The notes below the pieces were generated by a model. That model was not told where the DNA came from. It searched no databases and saw only the letters and a program-made list of their open reading frames with translations. A stretch of DNA of 64,000 bases from Alphaproteobacteria bacterium (GTDB lineage Bacteria > Pseudomonadota > Alphaproteobacteria > Caulobacterales > Aquidulcibacteraceae). How positions within the stretch are numbered: the stretch's first letter is position 1; each line of letters opens with the position of its first letter. The DNA lies in contig JAGWZE010000001.1 of the NCBI GenBank assembly GCA_018969015.1, positions 1 to 64,000 of the forward strand, read 5' to 3'. Below, piece by piece: positions 54,428 to 63,978 of this stretch. The position numbers and the translations under genes were made by a program.

Positions 54428-57399
54428 TCGCCGCTCCCCGCGTCCATCCACTCCTTGCGTCGCGCCAGCGCGTCATAGTCGCTGTAGGTGTTCGCGAACT
54501 TCACCCGCGGCTTCGACAGGAACGGCTGCTCCGGATCGAGATACTTCACCAGAAGATCGCGCACGCTTTTCTTGGTCAGCGCGGCCAACCCCTCGGGGTC
54601 GCCGCCGCCGACGTGCGACGGCCCCGGCTCCGCGCCGCCGAACCGCCAATAGACGAGCGCATCGACGCGCCGCGCCTTGGCCTTTTCGAAGCCGCCATCC
54701 AGCAGAATCGCGGCCTCCAGCGGCAGCTGCGGCTCGAAGCCGACATCGACCTCGGTGGGCGTTGGCGGCTGTCCCGTCTTGGTGTCGACGATCACCGCGC
54801 GCCCATGGGGATCGATGTCGATCCGATCCGCGCGGCACCGCAGCTGCAGCCCGTCGCCGAGATCGAGCACGCCCTTGTCCTCGATGATCGCCACGCCGCC
54901 GTCCTGCGCGCGCGCCGCCGCCCAGGCCGCGTAGACCCGCGCCGAGGCGGCGAGCCGCGCCCTGTCCGTCATGCGTTGGTCGGCCGGAAACCCCGCCGCC
55001 GCGAGCTCTTGATCGACGAGCGCCGCGAGACGCTCGGCCGCGTCCGGCGCGGTGACGTCACCCAAGGAGAACAGCTCGATGGCGCGGTGGATCGCCGTGC
55101 CGCGTTCGGCCGCCTCGGGCTCCTTGCCGATCGCGTCCTTCTGCTCGAGTCCGAGCACGATGCGCGCGTAGATCGCGTAGGGATCGCGGATCAGCGTGCG
55201 CACCTGTGTCACGCGCAGAGATCGCGGTCGCGCTTCCGCCGGCGGGCACGGACGCGGCGCGGCTGCAGGCGCCCGCACCCGCGGCGTATCGAGCATCCGC
55301 GCCAGCGCGCGCCAATCCGTATCCGGATCGAGCGCCGCCACGGCCGCCTTCCCGGCCCCGGCGACGAGCGTCTCCAGCCGCCAGATCCAGCGCGACGCCA
55401 CCGTCGGCGAACCGCCGGCCCGCAAGGCGCGCGTCAACAGGACTTCCGGCGCGCACGCGAGCTGCGCGAAATCGTGCGCCGCAAGCCCGATCCGCGCGTC
55501 GGGCGAGACCATGCCGAGCGCGGCGCGCATCGACCGCGACAGGAACGGATCATCCGGCGGCGGCGCCGGCCACACGCCCTCGTTCAACCCGCCGAGCACC
55601 ACGAGATCGCGCCGCTGCAGACGCGCCTCCAGAGGCCCCCAGATGGCGAGCCGTGGATGATCGGGCGCATCGGGGCGCACCGGCGAACCGCCGATCAGCG
55701 CATTGACGACACGCGGCGCCGCGGACGGCGAGATCGCGTCGAGCGCGTCGCCCTCCGAGGCCAGCGTGCGCAGCGCGCGCACGGCCGCGGCGCCCTCCGC
55801 ACCCGCCCAGACCCGGCCCGCGCCGTCATCCTCCGGCGTACGCGCGAGCCGTTCCGCCGCCGCCGCCAGCGCCATGGCGATCATCGGCAGGCGGACGGTG
55901 TCTTCGGCCATCGCCGCGCGGACCGGCGCAAGCGCCTCCGCGATCACGGTCAGCGCCGCATGAGCAGGCCCCGTGCACGTCGCCAGCATCGCCTGGAACC
56001 CGCCAGGCCGGCGTGGCCCGCGCAGCGCGTCGAGCACGGCGGCCTGCGCGATCGCGCGCTGCGCCGGATCAAGATCGAGGCCCACGCGGTCGTTGCGCAC
56101 GAGCGCGGCGAGCGCGCGCGGATCGTCCGGATCGGCGCCGAGATCGGCGATGAGGGACAGGAGTACGCCGACGGACGTCTCCCGCAGCGGCGCGCCGGAC
56201 GACACCGGCACGGTCACGCCCCACCGCGCGAGTTTCGCCGCCGCGCGCCGCGCAAGGCCACGGTCCGGCGTGACGAGCGCAGCCGTCTTTCCCGGAACCT
56301 CCAGCGCCGCGCGCAAGGCCAGCGCCGCGACCGTCGCCTCGTCCTCTTCGGTGTCGGCCGCCACGCGCGACAGCCCCGCCAAGGCGCGCATCGCCAGATC
56401 GTCGCCGCCGGCGCGAGTCAATCGCGCGAGCCAGTCCGCCGTCGCGTCGGCCGGCACGAGCGCCTCGCGCACCAGCACGCGGCGCGCGGCCGCGGCGTCG
56501 TCCTCGTCCGCCCCGGCGAGCGTGGCGACATCGCGCCGCGACACGCCGAGCGCTTCGAGCGTGACGCGCAAACCGTGCTGCGGGTGCTGCGGGCCGATCG
56601 TGCTCCAGGCCGCGTCGTCCATGTCGGCGTCGAGGCCCGGCAAGACCACCGCGCCGAACGGCGCATGCGCCACCACCGCCATCAGCCGCCGCACCGCCGG
56701 CAACGAGCCCGTCGATCCCGCGATCACCACCGGGCCGCTCGGCGGCGTGCGCGTCCATTCCTCCGCGAGCGCATCGATCAGCGTATTGCGCCGCGCGCCG
56801 GGATCGGCGAGCCCCTCATCCGCGAGATGTTGCGGCCAGTACGTCGCGACGATCTGCAGGAAGTCCACCGACCGCCGCCAGTGGGCGGCGAGGTCCGCTT
56901 CGGCGACGAGCGTATCCAGCTTGGACCAGTCGATTCCATCCGAAGCGGCGGCCGCGTCGAGCAGCTTGGCGAGTTCGTCGGCGGCGGCGATGGCGCGTGC
57001 GGGATCGGCGGCGCCTCCTTCTGCGGCGTCACGGCCGCGCAGCAGCGCCGCCAGATGCAGCCGGCGCCGCACGGGATCGATCGCCGGCGGGATCGCGAGA
57101 TCGAGCGCGGCCGGGCCCCAGATGTCGGGGTCGTCGTCGAGATCGCCGAGCGGCTTGATCGAAGGCAGCAGCGTTACGGCGGGCGCGCGCGCGGCGAAGG
57201 CGTCGATCAGGCCGCGCACCGCGCGCCGGTTCGGCAGCAGCACGACGGCGTCGGCCAGCGCGAACGGATCATCCTTGTTCGGAACGTCCTCGACGAGCCG
57301 CTGCGCGAGCAGATCGAGGAATGCCGCGGACGGCGGCGCCGCGAGCACCCTTGGCCCCTGGCCTTCGAAGAGTTTCCGCCCCACCCCGGCGCCTCTCAT
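54424..57399 (-). CDS. addB: Double-strand break repair protein AddB
   Basis: 991 residues from the ATG at 57399, overlapping the preceding gene's stop. An inactivated helicase-like N-terminus without a good Walker A is followed by 'DLVVLGGLNEGVWPAPPPDD' and 'FLSRSMRAALGM'. A C-terminal nuclease domain has 'RTLIRDPYAIYARIVLGLEQ', 'ERGTAIHRAIELFSLG', 'RADRIDIDPHGRAVIVDTKT' and 'PQLPLEAAILLDGG'. The four-cysteine Fe-S cluster known in Bacillus AddB is not evident, as is common in alphaproteobacteria. It partners with AddA. Confidence 0.95.
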   Translation of the reverse strand: MRGAGVGRKLFEGQGPRVLAAPPSAAFLDLLAQRLVEDVPNKDDPFALADAVVLLPNRRAVRGLIDAFAARAPAVTLLPSIKPLGDLDDDPDIWGPAALDLAIPPAIDPVRRRLHLAALLRGRDAAEGGAADPARAIAAADELAKLLDAAAASDGIDWSKLDTLVAEADLAAHWRRSVDFLQIVATYWPQHLADEGLADPGARRNTLIDALAEEWTRTPPSGPVVIAGSTGSLPAVRRLMAVVAHAPFGAVVLPGLDADMDDAAWSTIGPQHPQHGLRVTLEALGVSRRDVATLAGADEDDAAAARRVLVREALVPADATADWLARLTRAGGDDLAMRALAGLSRVAADTEEDEATVAALALRAALEVPGKTAALVTPDRGLARRAAAKLARWGVTVPVSSGAPLRETSVGVLLSLIADLGADPDDPRALAALVRNDRVGLDLDPAQRAIAQAAVLDALRGPRRPGGFQAMLATCTGPAHAALTVIAEALAPVRAAMAEDTVRLPMIAMALAAAAERLARTPEDDGAGRVWAGAEGAAAVRALRTLASEGDALDAISPSAAPRVVNALIGGSPVRPDAPDHPRLAIWGPLEARLQRRDLVVLGGLNEGVWPAPPPDDPFLSRSMRAALGMVSPDARIGLAAHDFAQLACAPEVLLTRALRAGGSPTVASRWIWRLETLVAGAGKAAVAALDPDTDWRALARMLDTPRVRAPAAAPRPCPPAEARPRSLRVTQVRTLIRDPYAIYARIVLGLEQKDAIGKEPEAAERGTAIHRAIELFSLGDVTAPDAAERLAALVDQELAAAGFPADQRMTDRARLAASARVYAAWAAARAQDGGVAIIEDKGVLDLGDGLQLRCRADRIDIDPHGRAVIVDTKTGQPPTPTEVDVGFEPQLPLEAAILLDGGFEKAKARRVDALVYWRFGGAEPGPSHVGGGDPEGLAALTKKSVRDLLVKYLDPEQPFLSKPRVKFANTYSDYDALARRKEWMDAGSGE

Positions 57400-58100
57400 G
57401 CCAGTCGCGCCTCCGCGGCTTTCAGTCCGTTCGGGTCACCCACGTGCATCCAATCCCCCTCGAGCGGAACGGCGAACACCCGGGCGCGCTCCAGCGCGAG
57501 ATCCCAGATGCGGTTGGTCGAGAACGGCTCGAGCGGCCATCCCTCCAGAAGGCGCGGATGCAGGATCTGCACGCCCGCATAGACGAACGGCGCTTCCGCC
57601 GCCGCCCCGCGCCGGCCGACGCGCCCATCCGCGGCGAGGAAGAAGTCGCCGGCGCCATCGAAGCCCGTGGTGCGCGCCTTGCGCGCGAGCAGCAGCAGCA
57701 CGTCCATCCGCAGCCCGTCCCACGCGGCCAGCATGTCCGCCAGCGGATCGGCGCCGTCCGTGCGCCAGACCTGATCCGTGTTCGTCACGAAGATCGGGCG
57801 ATCGCCGAGCAGCGGCGCGGCCTGCACGAGGCCGCCGCCGGTCTCCATCAGGCGCGGGCGTTCGTCGGAGATTGCGATGCGCGGCGTCGTGCGCGGGCCA
57901 AGATGCGCAAGCATCATGGGCGCGAGATAATGCACGTTCACGACCGCCTTCTCGACGCCCACGGCCGCGAGCGCGTCGAGCATGTGATCGATCAGCGCGC
58001 GCCCTGCGACCGGGATGAGCGGCTTCGGACGCGTCTCGGTGAGCGGCCGCATGCGCGTGCCGAGCCCGGCGGCCATCACCATCGCGGTGTCGATCTTCAT
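57396..58100 (-). CDS. murU: Nucleotidyltransferase, MurNAc-1-P uridylyltransferase type
   Basis: 234 residues. Sugar-nucleotidyl transferase with 'AMVMAAGLGTRMRPLTETRP', 'KPLIPVAGRALIDHML' and 'IFVTNTDQVWR'. It is short, without the C-terminal beta-helix of GlmU, as in MurU. The kinase gene amgK is directly upstream, so the pair fits the peptidoglycan-recycling bypass known from Pseudomonas and Caulobacter. There MurNAc-1-phosphate becomes UDP-MurNAc without the MurA/MurB steps, which lowers fosfomycin sensitivity. Its stop overlaps addB. Confidence 0.85.
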   Translation of the reverse strand: MKIDTAMVMAAGLGTRMRPLTETRPKPLIPVAGRALIDHMLDALAAVGVEKAVVNVHYLAPMMLAHLGPRTTPRIAISDERPRLMETGGGLVQAAPLLGDRPIFVTNTDQVWRTDGADPLADMLAAWDGLRMDVLLLLARKARTTGFDGAGDFFLAADGRVGRRGAAAEAPFVYAGVQILHPRLLEGWPLEPFSTNRIWDLALERARVFAVPLEGDWMHVGDPNGLKAAEARLA

Positions 58101-58133
58101 GCCTCGTCCCCCAACGCGCCGCTTGCGAACGCT

Positions 58134-59228
58134 CTAGCCCGAGGCCCAATCCGCCAGCGGCGCATGGCGCGCGAACCACGCCGCCACGGGCGCGAGCGCG
58201 GGCGCCTCGAGATTGCGCCGGAAATAGCGGATCACGCGCGGCTGGTGATCGCGGATGTAATGCGGCTTGCCGTCACGATACTTGAGGCGCGCGAACACAC
58301 CGATGATCTTGGCGTTGCGCTGGGCCGCGAGGATCGCATACGCCGCGCGGAACGCCGCCGCATCGACGCCCGAACGCGCGATGTAGCGCGCGAGGTAGAT
58401 CTCCGCGAACTCCGGCGGCACGTCGCGGCGCGCGTCCTCCAGGAGCGAGGCGACGTCATAGGCCGGATGTCCCGCCAGCGCGTCCTGGAAATCGAGCACG
58501 CCGGCGCGCGCCTGGCCCGAACGCTGCGGCAGCCACATCAGGTTCGGCGAGTGGTAGTCCCGCAGCACGAGCCGCGGCGCCTCGTCATCGAGCCCGGCGA
58601 GACAGGTCTCCCACGCCGCGGTCCATTCCGCACGCGCCTCGTCCGAAACCGGACGATTGAGCTGGTGCGGCAGGAACCAGTCGGGCAGCAGCGCGGCTTC
58701 GGCCTGCATCGCGGTGTGGTCATACTCCAGCACGCGCCACACGCCGCCCGCGCACGTCAGCCGGCCCGGCGCAGGAAACGATGCGGCCTGCACGAGCGCA
58801 TCCGTTGCGGCCTCGTAGAGCGGCGCGGGATCGGCGCCCTCGCCCAACATCGACCAGTAGAGACCCGCGCCCATGTCCTCGAGCACGCAATAGCCGGCCT
58901 CGACGTCGACGCCGTAGATCTCCGGCGCCGAAAGCCCGAGCGCGCGCAGATGCGCCGCGAGCGCCGCGAACGCCTCGACGCGCGAAGCCGCGAGCCGGGC
59001 GACCGCGTTGTAGCCCAGCGCCGCCCGCTCCGCCGGCGACGCGCCGGGCGGGCACGGCGCGCTTTCCGCACGCGGCGGCGCGTTCATCAGGATCGCGCTG
59101 CGGCCGCCAAGCTCCAGGCGCTCGTAGCTGCGCGTGGAGGCGTCGCCGGAGACCGGCGTGCGCGCCGCGCCTGCAAATACCGTTTCGGCCAGCAGCGCCT
59201 CGAGCCGCGCCGCGCGTTCATCCGACAT
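58134..59228 (-). CDS. amgK: Anomeric MurNAc/GlcNAc kinase (aminoglycoside phosphotransferase fold)
   Basis: 364 residues from the ATG at 59228, 11 bases inside the tsaE gene. 'VSGDASTRSYERLELGGRSA' is the nucleotide loop, 'ILMNAP' the ATP-binding strand, 'LVLRDYHSPNLMWLP' the catalytic loop with its Asp, and 'VLDFQDALAGHPAYDVASLL' the metal-binding DFQ. This form of the APH fold is typical of AmgK, which phosphorylates MurNAc at C1. It lies before the murU-like gene. Conserved linkage after tsaE is common in alphaproteobacteria. Confidence 0.86.
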   Translation of the reverse strand: MSDERAARLEALLAETVFAGAARTPVSGDASTRSYERLELGGRSAILMNAPPRAESAPCPPGASPAERAALGYNAVARLAASRVEAFAALAAHLRALGLSAPEIYGVDVEAGYCVLEDMGAGLYWSMLGEGADPAPLYEAATDALVQAASFPAPGRLTCAGGVWRVLEYDHTAMQAEAALLPDWFLPHQLNRPVSDEARAEWTAAWETCLAGLDDEAPRLVLRDYHSPNLMWLPQRSGQARAGVLDFQDALAGHPAYDVASLLEDARRDVPPEFAEIYLARYIARSGVDAAAFRAAYAILAAQRNAKIIGVFARLKYRDGKPHYIRDHQPRVIRYFRRNLEAPALAPVAAWFARHAPLADWASG

Positions 59229-59694
59229 GCGCGGCTCCCGCAAGACGACCGAACCCGCGCACGATCGCGCGCCGCCCCGCGCCCTGCGCGGCGAGATCGA
59301 TTTCGAGCCGGTGTGGCGGCGCGAAGGCGCCGAGGCGCTCTGGCCATTCGATGACGGTGACGGCTTCGATCAAGGCGTCCTCCAGGCCGAGCTCGAGGGC
59401 CTCTTCGGGGTCCTGCAGCCGGTACAGATCCATGTGCCACAGCGGGCCGCGCGCCGATTCGTAGACCTGCACGAGCGTGTAGGTCGGGCTCGGCGCATCC
59501 TCGTCGACGCCCGTCCAGGCGGCGACGAGCCCGCGTGCGAGCGTCGTCTTGCCCGCGCCGAGATCGCCGCGCAACAGCACGACGTCGCCGGCCTGCAGCG
59601 GCGCGGCGAGCCGTGCGCCAAGCGCCATCGTGGCTTCGGCGTCGGGCAGCTCGAACGCCGCTTCGGGCGAATCGGGGGCGGCGGGGCGGGTCAC
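59218..59694 (-). CDS. tsaE: tRNA threonylcarbamoyladenosine biosynthesis ATPase TsaE
   Basis: 158 residues from a GTG at 59694. P-loop 'VVLLRGDLGAGKTTLARGL', then 'DAPSPTYTLVQVYESARGPL' and 'HMDLYRLQDPEEALELGLED', and 'VTVIEWPERLG', a complete TsaE pattern. With TsaB and TsaD it makes the t6A37 modification of ANN-decoding tRNAs. It heads the minus-strand unit tsaE-amgK-murU-addB-addA-trxA and is divergent from the ferredoxin reductase gene. Confidence 0.95.
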   Translation of the reverse strand: MTRPAAPDSPEAAFELPDAEATMALGARLAAPLQAGDVVLLRGDLGAGKTTLARGLVAAWTGVDEDAPSPTYTLVQVYESARGPLWHMDLYRLQDPEEALELGLEDALIEAVTVIEWPERLGAFAPPHRLEIDLAAQGAGRRAIVRGFGRLAGAAHVG

Positions 59695-59840
59695 GGGCGC
59701 GGATGCTCGCCCATGGCGCTCGGGGCCGCAACGGTCGGACGGTGCGCCCGCATGCCGGACGGTGTGCCCGCTTGCGCCGGGCCTCAGACCACTTAAGAAA
59801 CCACACGGGGCGCACGGCGCAGGCCCGCTGGAGAACGACT

Positions 59841-61073
59841 GTGAGCGGCGCGATCGGACGGGTGTTGATCATCGGGGCGGGCCAGGCCGGGGGCGAGGTG
59901 GCCCAACGCCTGCGCGCCAACGGGTTCGAGGGCGACATCACCCTCTGCGGCGACGAGCCGATCCCGCCCTATCAGCGGCCCCCATTGTCCAAGAAATACC
60001 TCTCCGGCGAACTGCCGCTCGATCGCCTGTTCCTGCGCCCGGCCGAGACCTACGAGGCCGAACACATCCGGACGTTCTTCGGCCGCCGCGCCGTGTGGAT
60101 CGACCGCACCGCCAAGCGCGTGCGCTTCGAAGGCGCGCACGAACTTCCCTACGACGCGCTGGTGATCGCGACGGGCACGCGCCCCCGCCCCCTGCCGGCC
60201 CCCGGCGCCGATCTGCCCGGCGTGCACGTGCTGCGCACCGCCGCGGACGTCGACGCGATCCGCCCGCGCTTCGTGCCCGGCGCCAAAATGGTCGTCATCG
60301 GAGCCGGCTATATCGGCCTCGAGGCCGCCGCCGTCGCGCGCCAGACCGGCCTCGACGTCACCGTGCTCGAGGCGGCGCCGCGGCCGCTCGCCCGCGTGAC
60401 CTCCCCCGAGGTCGCCGGCTTCTTCCTCGACGCGCACACGGCTGCCGGCGTGCGCTTCATGCTTTCCGCCCAGGCCGCGGTGATCAAGGGCGAGACGGGC
60501 GTGCGCGCCGTCGGCCTCGCGGACGGCTCCGAGATCGAGGCCGATCTGGTCATCGTCGGGATCGGCGTCATTCCGGAGACGGGTCTCGCCGAGAAGGCCG
60601 GGCTCACCGTTCAGAACGGCATCGTCGTCGACGGCCAGGGCCGAACGGACGACCCGTCGATTTTCGCGATCGGCGATTGCGCCAGCCGGCCCCTCGCGGC
60701 CGTGGGCGGGCGCATGGCGCGGCTGGAAAGCGTCCACAATGCGATCGAAGGCGCGAAGATCGTCGCCGCCGCGATCACGGGCAAGCCGGCGCCGACCGAG
60801 GAGGTGCCCTGGTTCTGGTCCGACCAGTACGATCTGAAGCTGCAGATCGCCGGGCTTTTCCAAGGCTATGACCGCGTGATCCTGCGCGGAGACCCCAAGG
60901 ACCGGGCCTTCGCCGCCTTCTACATGCAAGGCGATCGGCTGATCGCCGTCGACGCGGTCAACCGCCCCGCCGAGTATCTCGGCGGCAAAGCCTTGATCCA
61001 AAAGGGGGCCTCGCCCGACCCGGCGAAGCTCGCCGACCCTACGGTTCCGATGAAGGCCCTGTTGACCGCCTGA
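59841..61073 (+). CDS. FAD-dependent ferredoxin reductase (putidaredoxin/rhodocoxin reductase type)
   Basis: 410 residues from a GTG at 59841 with GGAGA upstream. Two Rossmann dinucleotide motifs are seen: FAD 'VLIIGAGQAGGEVAQRLRAN' and NAD 'MVVIGAGYIGLEAAAVARQT'. Also present are 'PYQRPPLSKKYLSGEL', 'ALVIATGTRPRPLP', 'IFAIGDCASRP' and the family end 'WFWSDQYDLKLQIAGL'. It passes electrons from NADH to a [2Fe-2S] ferredoxin; the partner gene is 50 bases downstream. In relatives such pairs serve P450s or other oxygenases, none of which is in this window. Confidence 0.94.
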   Translation: MSGAIGRVLIIGAGQAGGEVAQRLRANGFEGDITLCGDEPIPPYQRPPLSKKYLSGELPLDRLFLRPAETYEAEHIRTFFGRRAVWIDRTAKRVRFEGAHELPYDALVIATGTRPRPLPAPGADLPGVHVLRTAADVDAIRPRFVPGAKMVVIGAGYIGLEAAAVARQTGLDVTVLEAAPRPLARVTSPEVAGFFLDAHTAAGVRFMLSAQAAVIKGETGVRAVGLADGSEIEADLVIVGIGVIPETGLAEKAGLTVQNGIVVDGQGRTDDPSIFAIGDCASRPLAAVGGRMARLESVHNAIEGAKIVAAAITGKPAPTEEVPWFWSDQYDLKLQIAGLFQGYDRVILRGDPKDRAFAAFYMQGDRLIAVDAVNRPAEYLGGKALIQKGASPDPAKLADPTVPMKALLTA

Positions 61074-61123
61074 CCGTTTCCCGCCATTGCAACGTCCGTC
61101 TTTCTTGAGGATGCGAAGCCGGC

Positions 61124-61444
61124 ATGCCGAAGATCACTTACATCGAGCACTCGGGGAAAGAGCACGTCATCGACGTCCCGGCGGGCATGTCGGTCATGGA
61201 AGGCGCGGTGAAGAACGCCATTCCGGGCATCGACGCCGATTGCGGCGGGGCCTGCGCCTGCGCCACCTGCCACGTCTATGTGGATGAAGCCTGGGCCGGA
61301 AAAACGGGCACGCCGAGCGGCATGGAGCAGTCGATGCTCGATTTCGCCTCCGAAGTGGAGCCCTCGTCCCGGCTGTCGTGCCAGATCAAGGTGACGGTCG
61401 AACTCGACGGCCTCGTCGTCCGGATGCCGAAAAGCCAGCACTGA
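61124..61444 (+). CDS. [2Fe-2S] ferredoxin (adrenodoxin/putidaredoxin type)
   Basis: 106 residues. '[17 protein letters not shown]' with Cys40, Cys46 and Cys49 (C-x5-C-x2-C) and Cys86 in 'RLSCQIKV' coordinate the cluster. '[20 protein letters not shown]' is the usual N-terminus. It is almost certainly the electron acceptor of the reductase encoded just upstream and may serve P450 enzymes or Fe-S assembly. Confidence 0.95.
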   Translation: MPKITYIEHSGKEHVIDVPAGMSVMEGAVKNAIPGIDADCGGACACATCHVYVDEAWAGKTGTPSGMEQSMLDFASEVEPSSRLSCQIKVTVELDGLVVRMPKSQH

Positions 61445-61473
61445 GGCCGCGGGCGCGGTGCGCCGCGCGCGGA

Positions 61474-62208
61474 TCAGCAGGTCTGGCCGTGGGTCTCCCA
61501 CCCCAGCAGAACACCGTCTTTGCCTTTGATCTCAACGGCTTCGCACGCGCGGGGCGGCGTGTCCGTGGGCGCGCGCGTGAACGTCGGATCACGCTCGCCG
61601 GGGGCGATCGGCGCCTCCGACTGCAGGATGCTCGCAAGGCCGGAGGGATCGACGACGCAGTCGTACCGCTCGCCGTCCTCCACCCCGCGCAGCCGCACCA
61701 GCGTGCCCGACGCCAGCGGCGCCGCGAAGATCACGGGTGACGGCTCGGTCGTGGCGCCCAGGCAGGCGTCGATGGCGGGGATGAGCGCTTCCAGGCCGTT
61801 GTCCCAGCGCGCATAGGCGCAGCCGTCGAACGTCCCCACGCCCTGCACGTCCACGCGGGCGCGCATCGGCGCGGTCGCGCCGGAGGCCTCGTCACACGGC
61901 TGCACGAGGAGCCGCGCCTTGATCTTTCCGCTGGAAAGCATCGCGCCCGCCTCGTCCATCTGCGGCGCGCTGTAGGCGGCTTTCACGACGCCGCCGGGAT
62001 GGCTGAACACCAGTCCTTCGGGGGCCACGTCCAGGCGCCAGCCGGGCTCGGCGCCGGTCGCGGTGATGCGGCCCTCGAGCGACAGCCCGGTCGAGGCCGG
62101 CAGGGCGATCGGCCCAGGCGTCGCCGCCGGGGCCTCCTCGCGCTTTTGAGGCCCGCAGGACGCGACGAGCACGGCGGCGGCCAACCCTGCACTCACGATG
62201 ATGCGCAT
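61474..62208 (-). CDS. Hypothetical lipoprotein
   Basis: 244 residues from the ATG at 62208 with a GGGAGG ribosome site. 'MRIIVSAGLAAAVLVASCGP' is a lipoprotein signal with lipobox VASC. The mature part has a Pro/Ala linker, then two similar-sized beta-rich parts. The first ('EGRITATGAEPGWRLDVAPE', followed by 'GLVFSHPGG') resembles the secreted COG3650-type domains; the second has paired cysteines ('DGCAYARW', 'IDACLG', 'YDCVVD', 'RACEAVE', 'GQTC') that may form disulphides. Function unknown. It converges with the ferredoxin gene. Confidence 0.8.
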   Translation of the reverse strand: MRIIVSAGLAAAVLVASCGPQKREEAPAATPGPIALPASTGLSLEGRITATGAEPGWRLDVAPEGLVFSHPGGVVKAAYSAPQMDEAGAMLSSGKIKARLLVQPCDEASGATAPMRARVDVQGVGTFDGCAYARWDNGLEALIPAIDACLGATTEPSPVIFAAPLASGTLVRLRGVEDGERYDCVVDPSGLASILQSEAPIAPGERDPTFTRAPTDTPPRACEAVEIKGKDGVLLGWETHGQTC

Positions 62209-62397
62209 GCACGCCTCCCGCCCGCTCGGGGCCGGCCCAGCCAAACCGCAAGCCGTCGCGCGCTGCAAGAGGGCGTACGCCGCATTGACCCGCGCCGCGG
62301 ACAGTTCGAGGATCATCCGGGCGACGGGGGATCCGGTTCGCCCGCGCTTCCGCCCGCCTTGCTTCCCGGGACTTCGCCCGCTGCCGGACCATTCCAC

Positions 62398-63297
62398 GTG
62401 ACTGTTTCCCGTCTTTCTCCCAACGCCCGCGGCGCGTTGTGGATGCTCGGCTCCGCGGCCTCCTTCACCGTCATGGCGGCGTGCCTGAAGATCCTGGCGT
62501 TGAAGCACTATCCCGAGAGCCAGATGGTGTTCGCGCGGTGCGCGGCCGGGCTCATCGCGATCGCGCCCTTTCTTCTAACGGCGAGCCGCGGGACGATGCG
62601 GATCGTGCGGCCGTGGCCAGTGCTGATCCGCTGCTCGTTCTCGACGATCGGCTTCTTCGCGGGCTTCTACGCCTTCGCCCATCTGCCGCTCGCCCAGGCG
62701 CAGGCAATTTCGTTCTCGCGCGTGCTGTTCATCGTCATCCTCGCCGCCTGGATGCTGAAAGAGCGCGTCGCGTGGCGGCGCTGGACCGCCGTGGGCATCG
62801 GCTTCGTCGGCGTGCTCGTGATGGTGCGGCCGACGACGGCGACGTTCGATCTCGCCGCGCTGCTTGGCGTCGCCTCCGCGTTCTTCTTCGCCGTCGCGAT
62901 CGTGACCGTGAAGGACCTCACGCGCGACCACTCCACACTTGCGCTCGTGGTCTACACCAACGCCTTTACGACCATCGCCGGCCTGCCCTTCGCCTTCATG
63001 GCCTGGACGACGCCGACCTGGGGCGACGGGCTCGTGTTCCTGCTGCTCGGATTTTCGGGCGTCGCGGCGCAGAGCTGCTACGTGCGCGCGTTGGGCCACG
63101 GCGAAGCGTCCGTGGTCGGATTGGTGGACTATGTGCGCCTGCCGCTTGCGGCGATCATGGGCCTCATCCTGTTTTCGGAAGCGCCGGACATCGCCACGAT
63201 GGCGGGCGCGGCCGTGATCATCGGCGCGACCGGCTACATCACCTGGCGCGAAAGCCGCATGGGCGCACAGAAAAACGACGAGCCCGCGCCGGCCTGA
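62398..63297 (+). CDS. DMT-superfamily (EamA) transporter
   Basis: 299 residues from a GTG at 62398. Ten hydrophobic segments are arranged as two EamA halves, for example 'ALWMLGSAASFTVMAACLKI', 'FSTIGFFAGFYAFAHLPLAQ', 'AWMLKERVAWRRWTAVGIGF' and 'LVDYVRLPLAAIMGLILFSE'. Likely an inner-membrane exporter or exchanger of a small metabolite; the substrate cannot be read. Longer in-frame sequence upstream overlaps the lipoprotein gene and is not protein-like. Confidence 0.9.
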   Translation: MTVSRLSPNARGALWMLGSAASFTVMAACLKILALKHYPESQMVFARCAAGLIAIAPFLLTASRGTMRIVRPWPVLIRCSFSTIGFFAGFYAFAHLPLAQAQAISFSRVLFIVILAAWMLKERVAWRRWTAVGIGFVGVLVMVRPTTATFDLAALLGVASAFFFAVAIVTVKDLTRDHSTLALVVYTNAFTTIAGLPFAFMAWTTPTWGDGLVFLLLGFSGVAAQSCYVRALGHGEASVVGLVDYVRLPLAAIMGLILFSEAPDIATMAGAAVIIGATGYITWRESRMGAQKNDEPAPA

Positions 63298-63327
63298 GTT
63301 ACGTCGACATGAGTCAGGCCGGCATGG

Positions 63328-63978
63328 TCATGTCGGCCGATCGAGGAAGGCGAGCGTGATCAAGAGCTGGGCCGCATAGTAAAGGCCCCACACGGCGCGA
63401 TCGGACCAGCGGCGCTGCGGCGCGTCCTTCGGCCATGCGAACAGCTCGAACGACAGAATCGCATCCGACGCGAGAAAACAGATCGCGCCGAGCGCGGCGA
63501 TCCACAGCACCGGCGGCAGTCCGATGGCGAGCAGCGTCATCACGACGATCACGCCGATATAGACGAGCACCGGCAGGCGCATCGCGCCGAGCGAGGGATA
63601 AAGCCGGCGTGTCAGCACGACCGCCGCGCCGACGACCGCAAGTTGCGCCACGATCGCGAGCCAGTTCAGGCCGAGCCCGCCGCCCGCGAACAGGAACAGC
63701 ACGATGTAGACGAGGTGCCCGATCAGGAAGGCGCCGATGCCCCGCTGCAGATCGGCCTCCGTGCCGCGCGCCAGCAGCGCATCGCCGACCGCGCAGAACG
63801 CGAGCGCCGCCGCAAGCAGCCAGGGGCCGTCTTCGACCAGCACCACAACCGCCAGGAACGCGACCGAAAGCGCCTTCACGGCGGTGCGCGTCGTCGAAGG
63901 CGCGCGGCGCAGGAAGGCGAAGGCGTAAGCCGCCGAGAACGCCAGCGACACCGCGCCGTAGAACAACCCGAACTGCAT
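63328..63978 (-). CDS. YhhN/TMEM86-family (lysoplasmalogenase-like) membrane protein
   Basis: 216 residues with about eight membrane segments. 'AFCAVGDALLARGTEADLQR', 'FLIGHLVYIVLFLF' and 'FLASDAILSFELFAW', then 'VWGLYYAAQLLITLAFL' match the YhhN family with its conserved membrane Asp residues. Animal TMEM86 proteins cleave lysoplasmalogen; bacterial activity is less settled. It converges with the transporter gene, 30 bases apart. Confidence 0.9.
   Translation of the reverse strand: MQFGLFYGAVSLAFSAAYAFAFLRRAPSTTRTAVKALSVAFLAVVVLVEDGPWLLAAALAFCAVGDALLARGTEADLQRGIGAFLIGHLVYIVLFLFAGGGLGLNWLAIVAQLAVVGAAVVLTRRLYPSLGAMRLPVLVYIGVIVVMTLLAIGLPPVLWIAALGAICFLASDAILSFELFAWPKDAPQRRWSDRAVWGLYYAAQLLITLAFLDRPT

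Noticed and set aside
51017-57582. Long plus-strand frames opposite addA and addB
   Set aside because: Arg/Ala-rich translations without motifs; the minus strand has complete AddA and AddB signatures.
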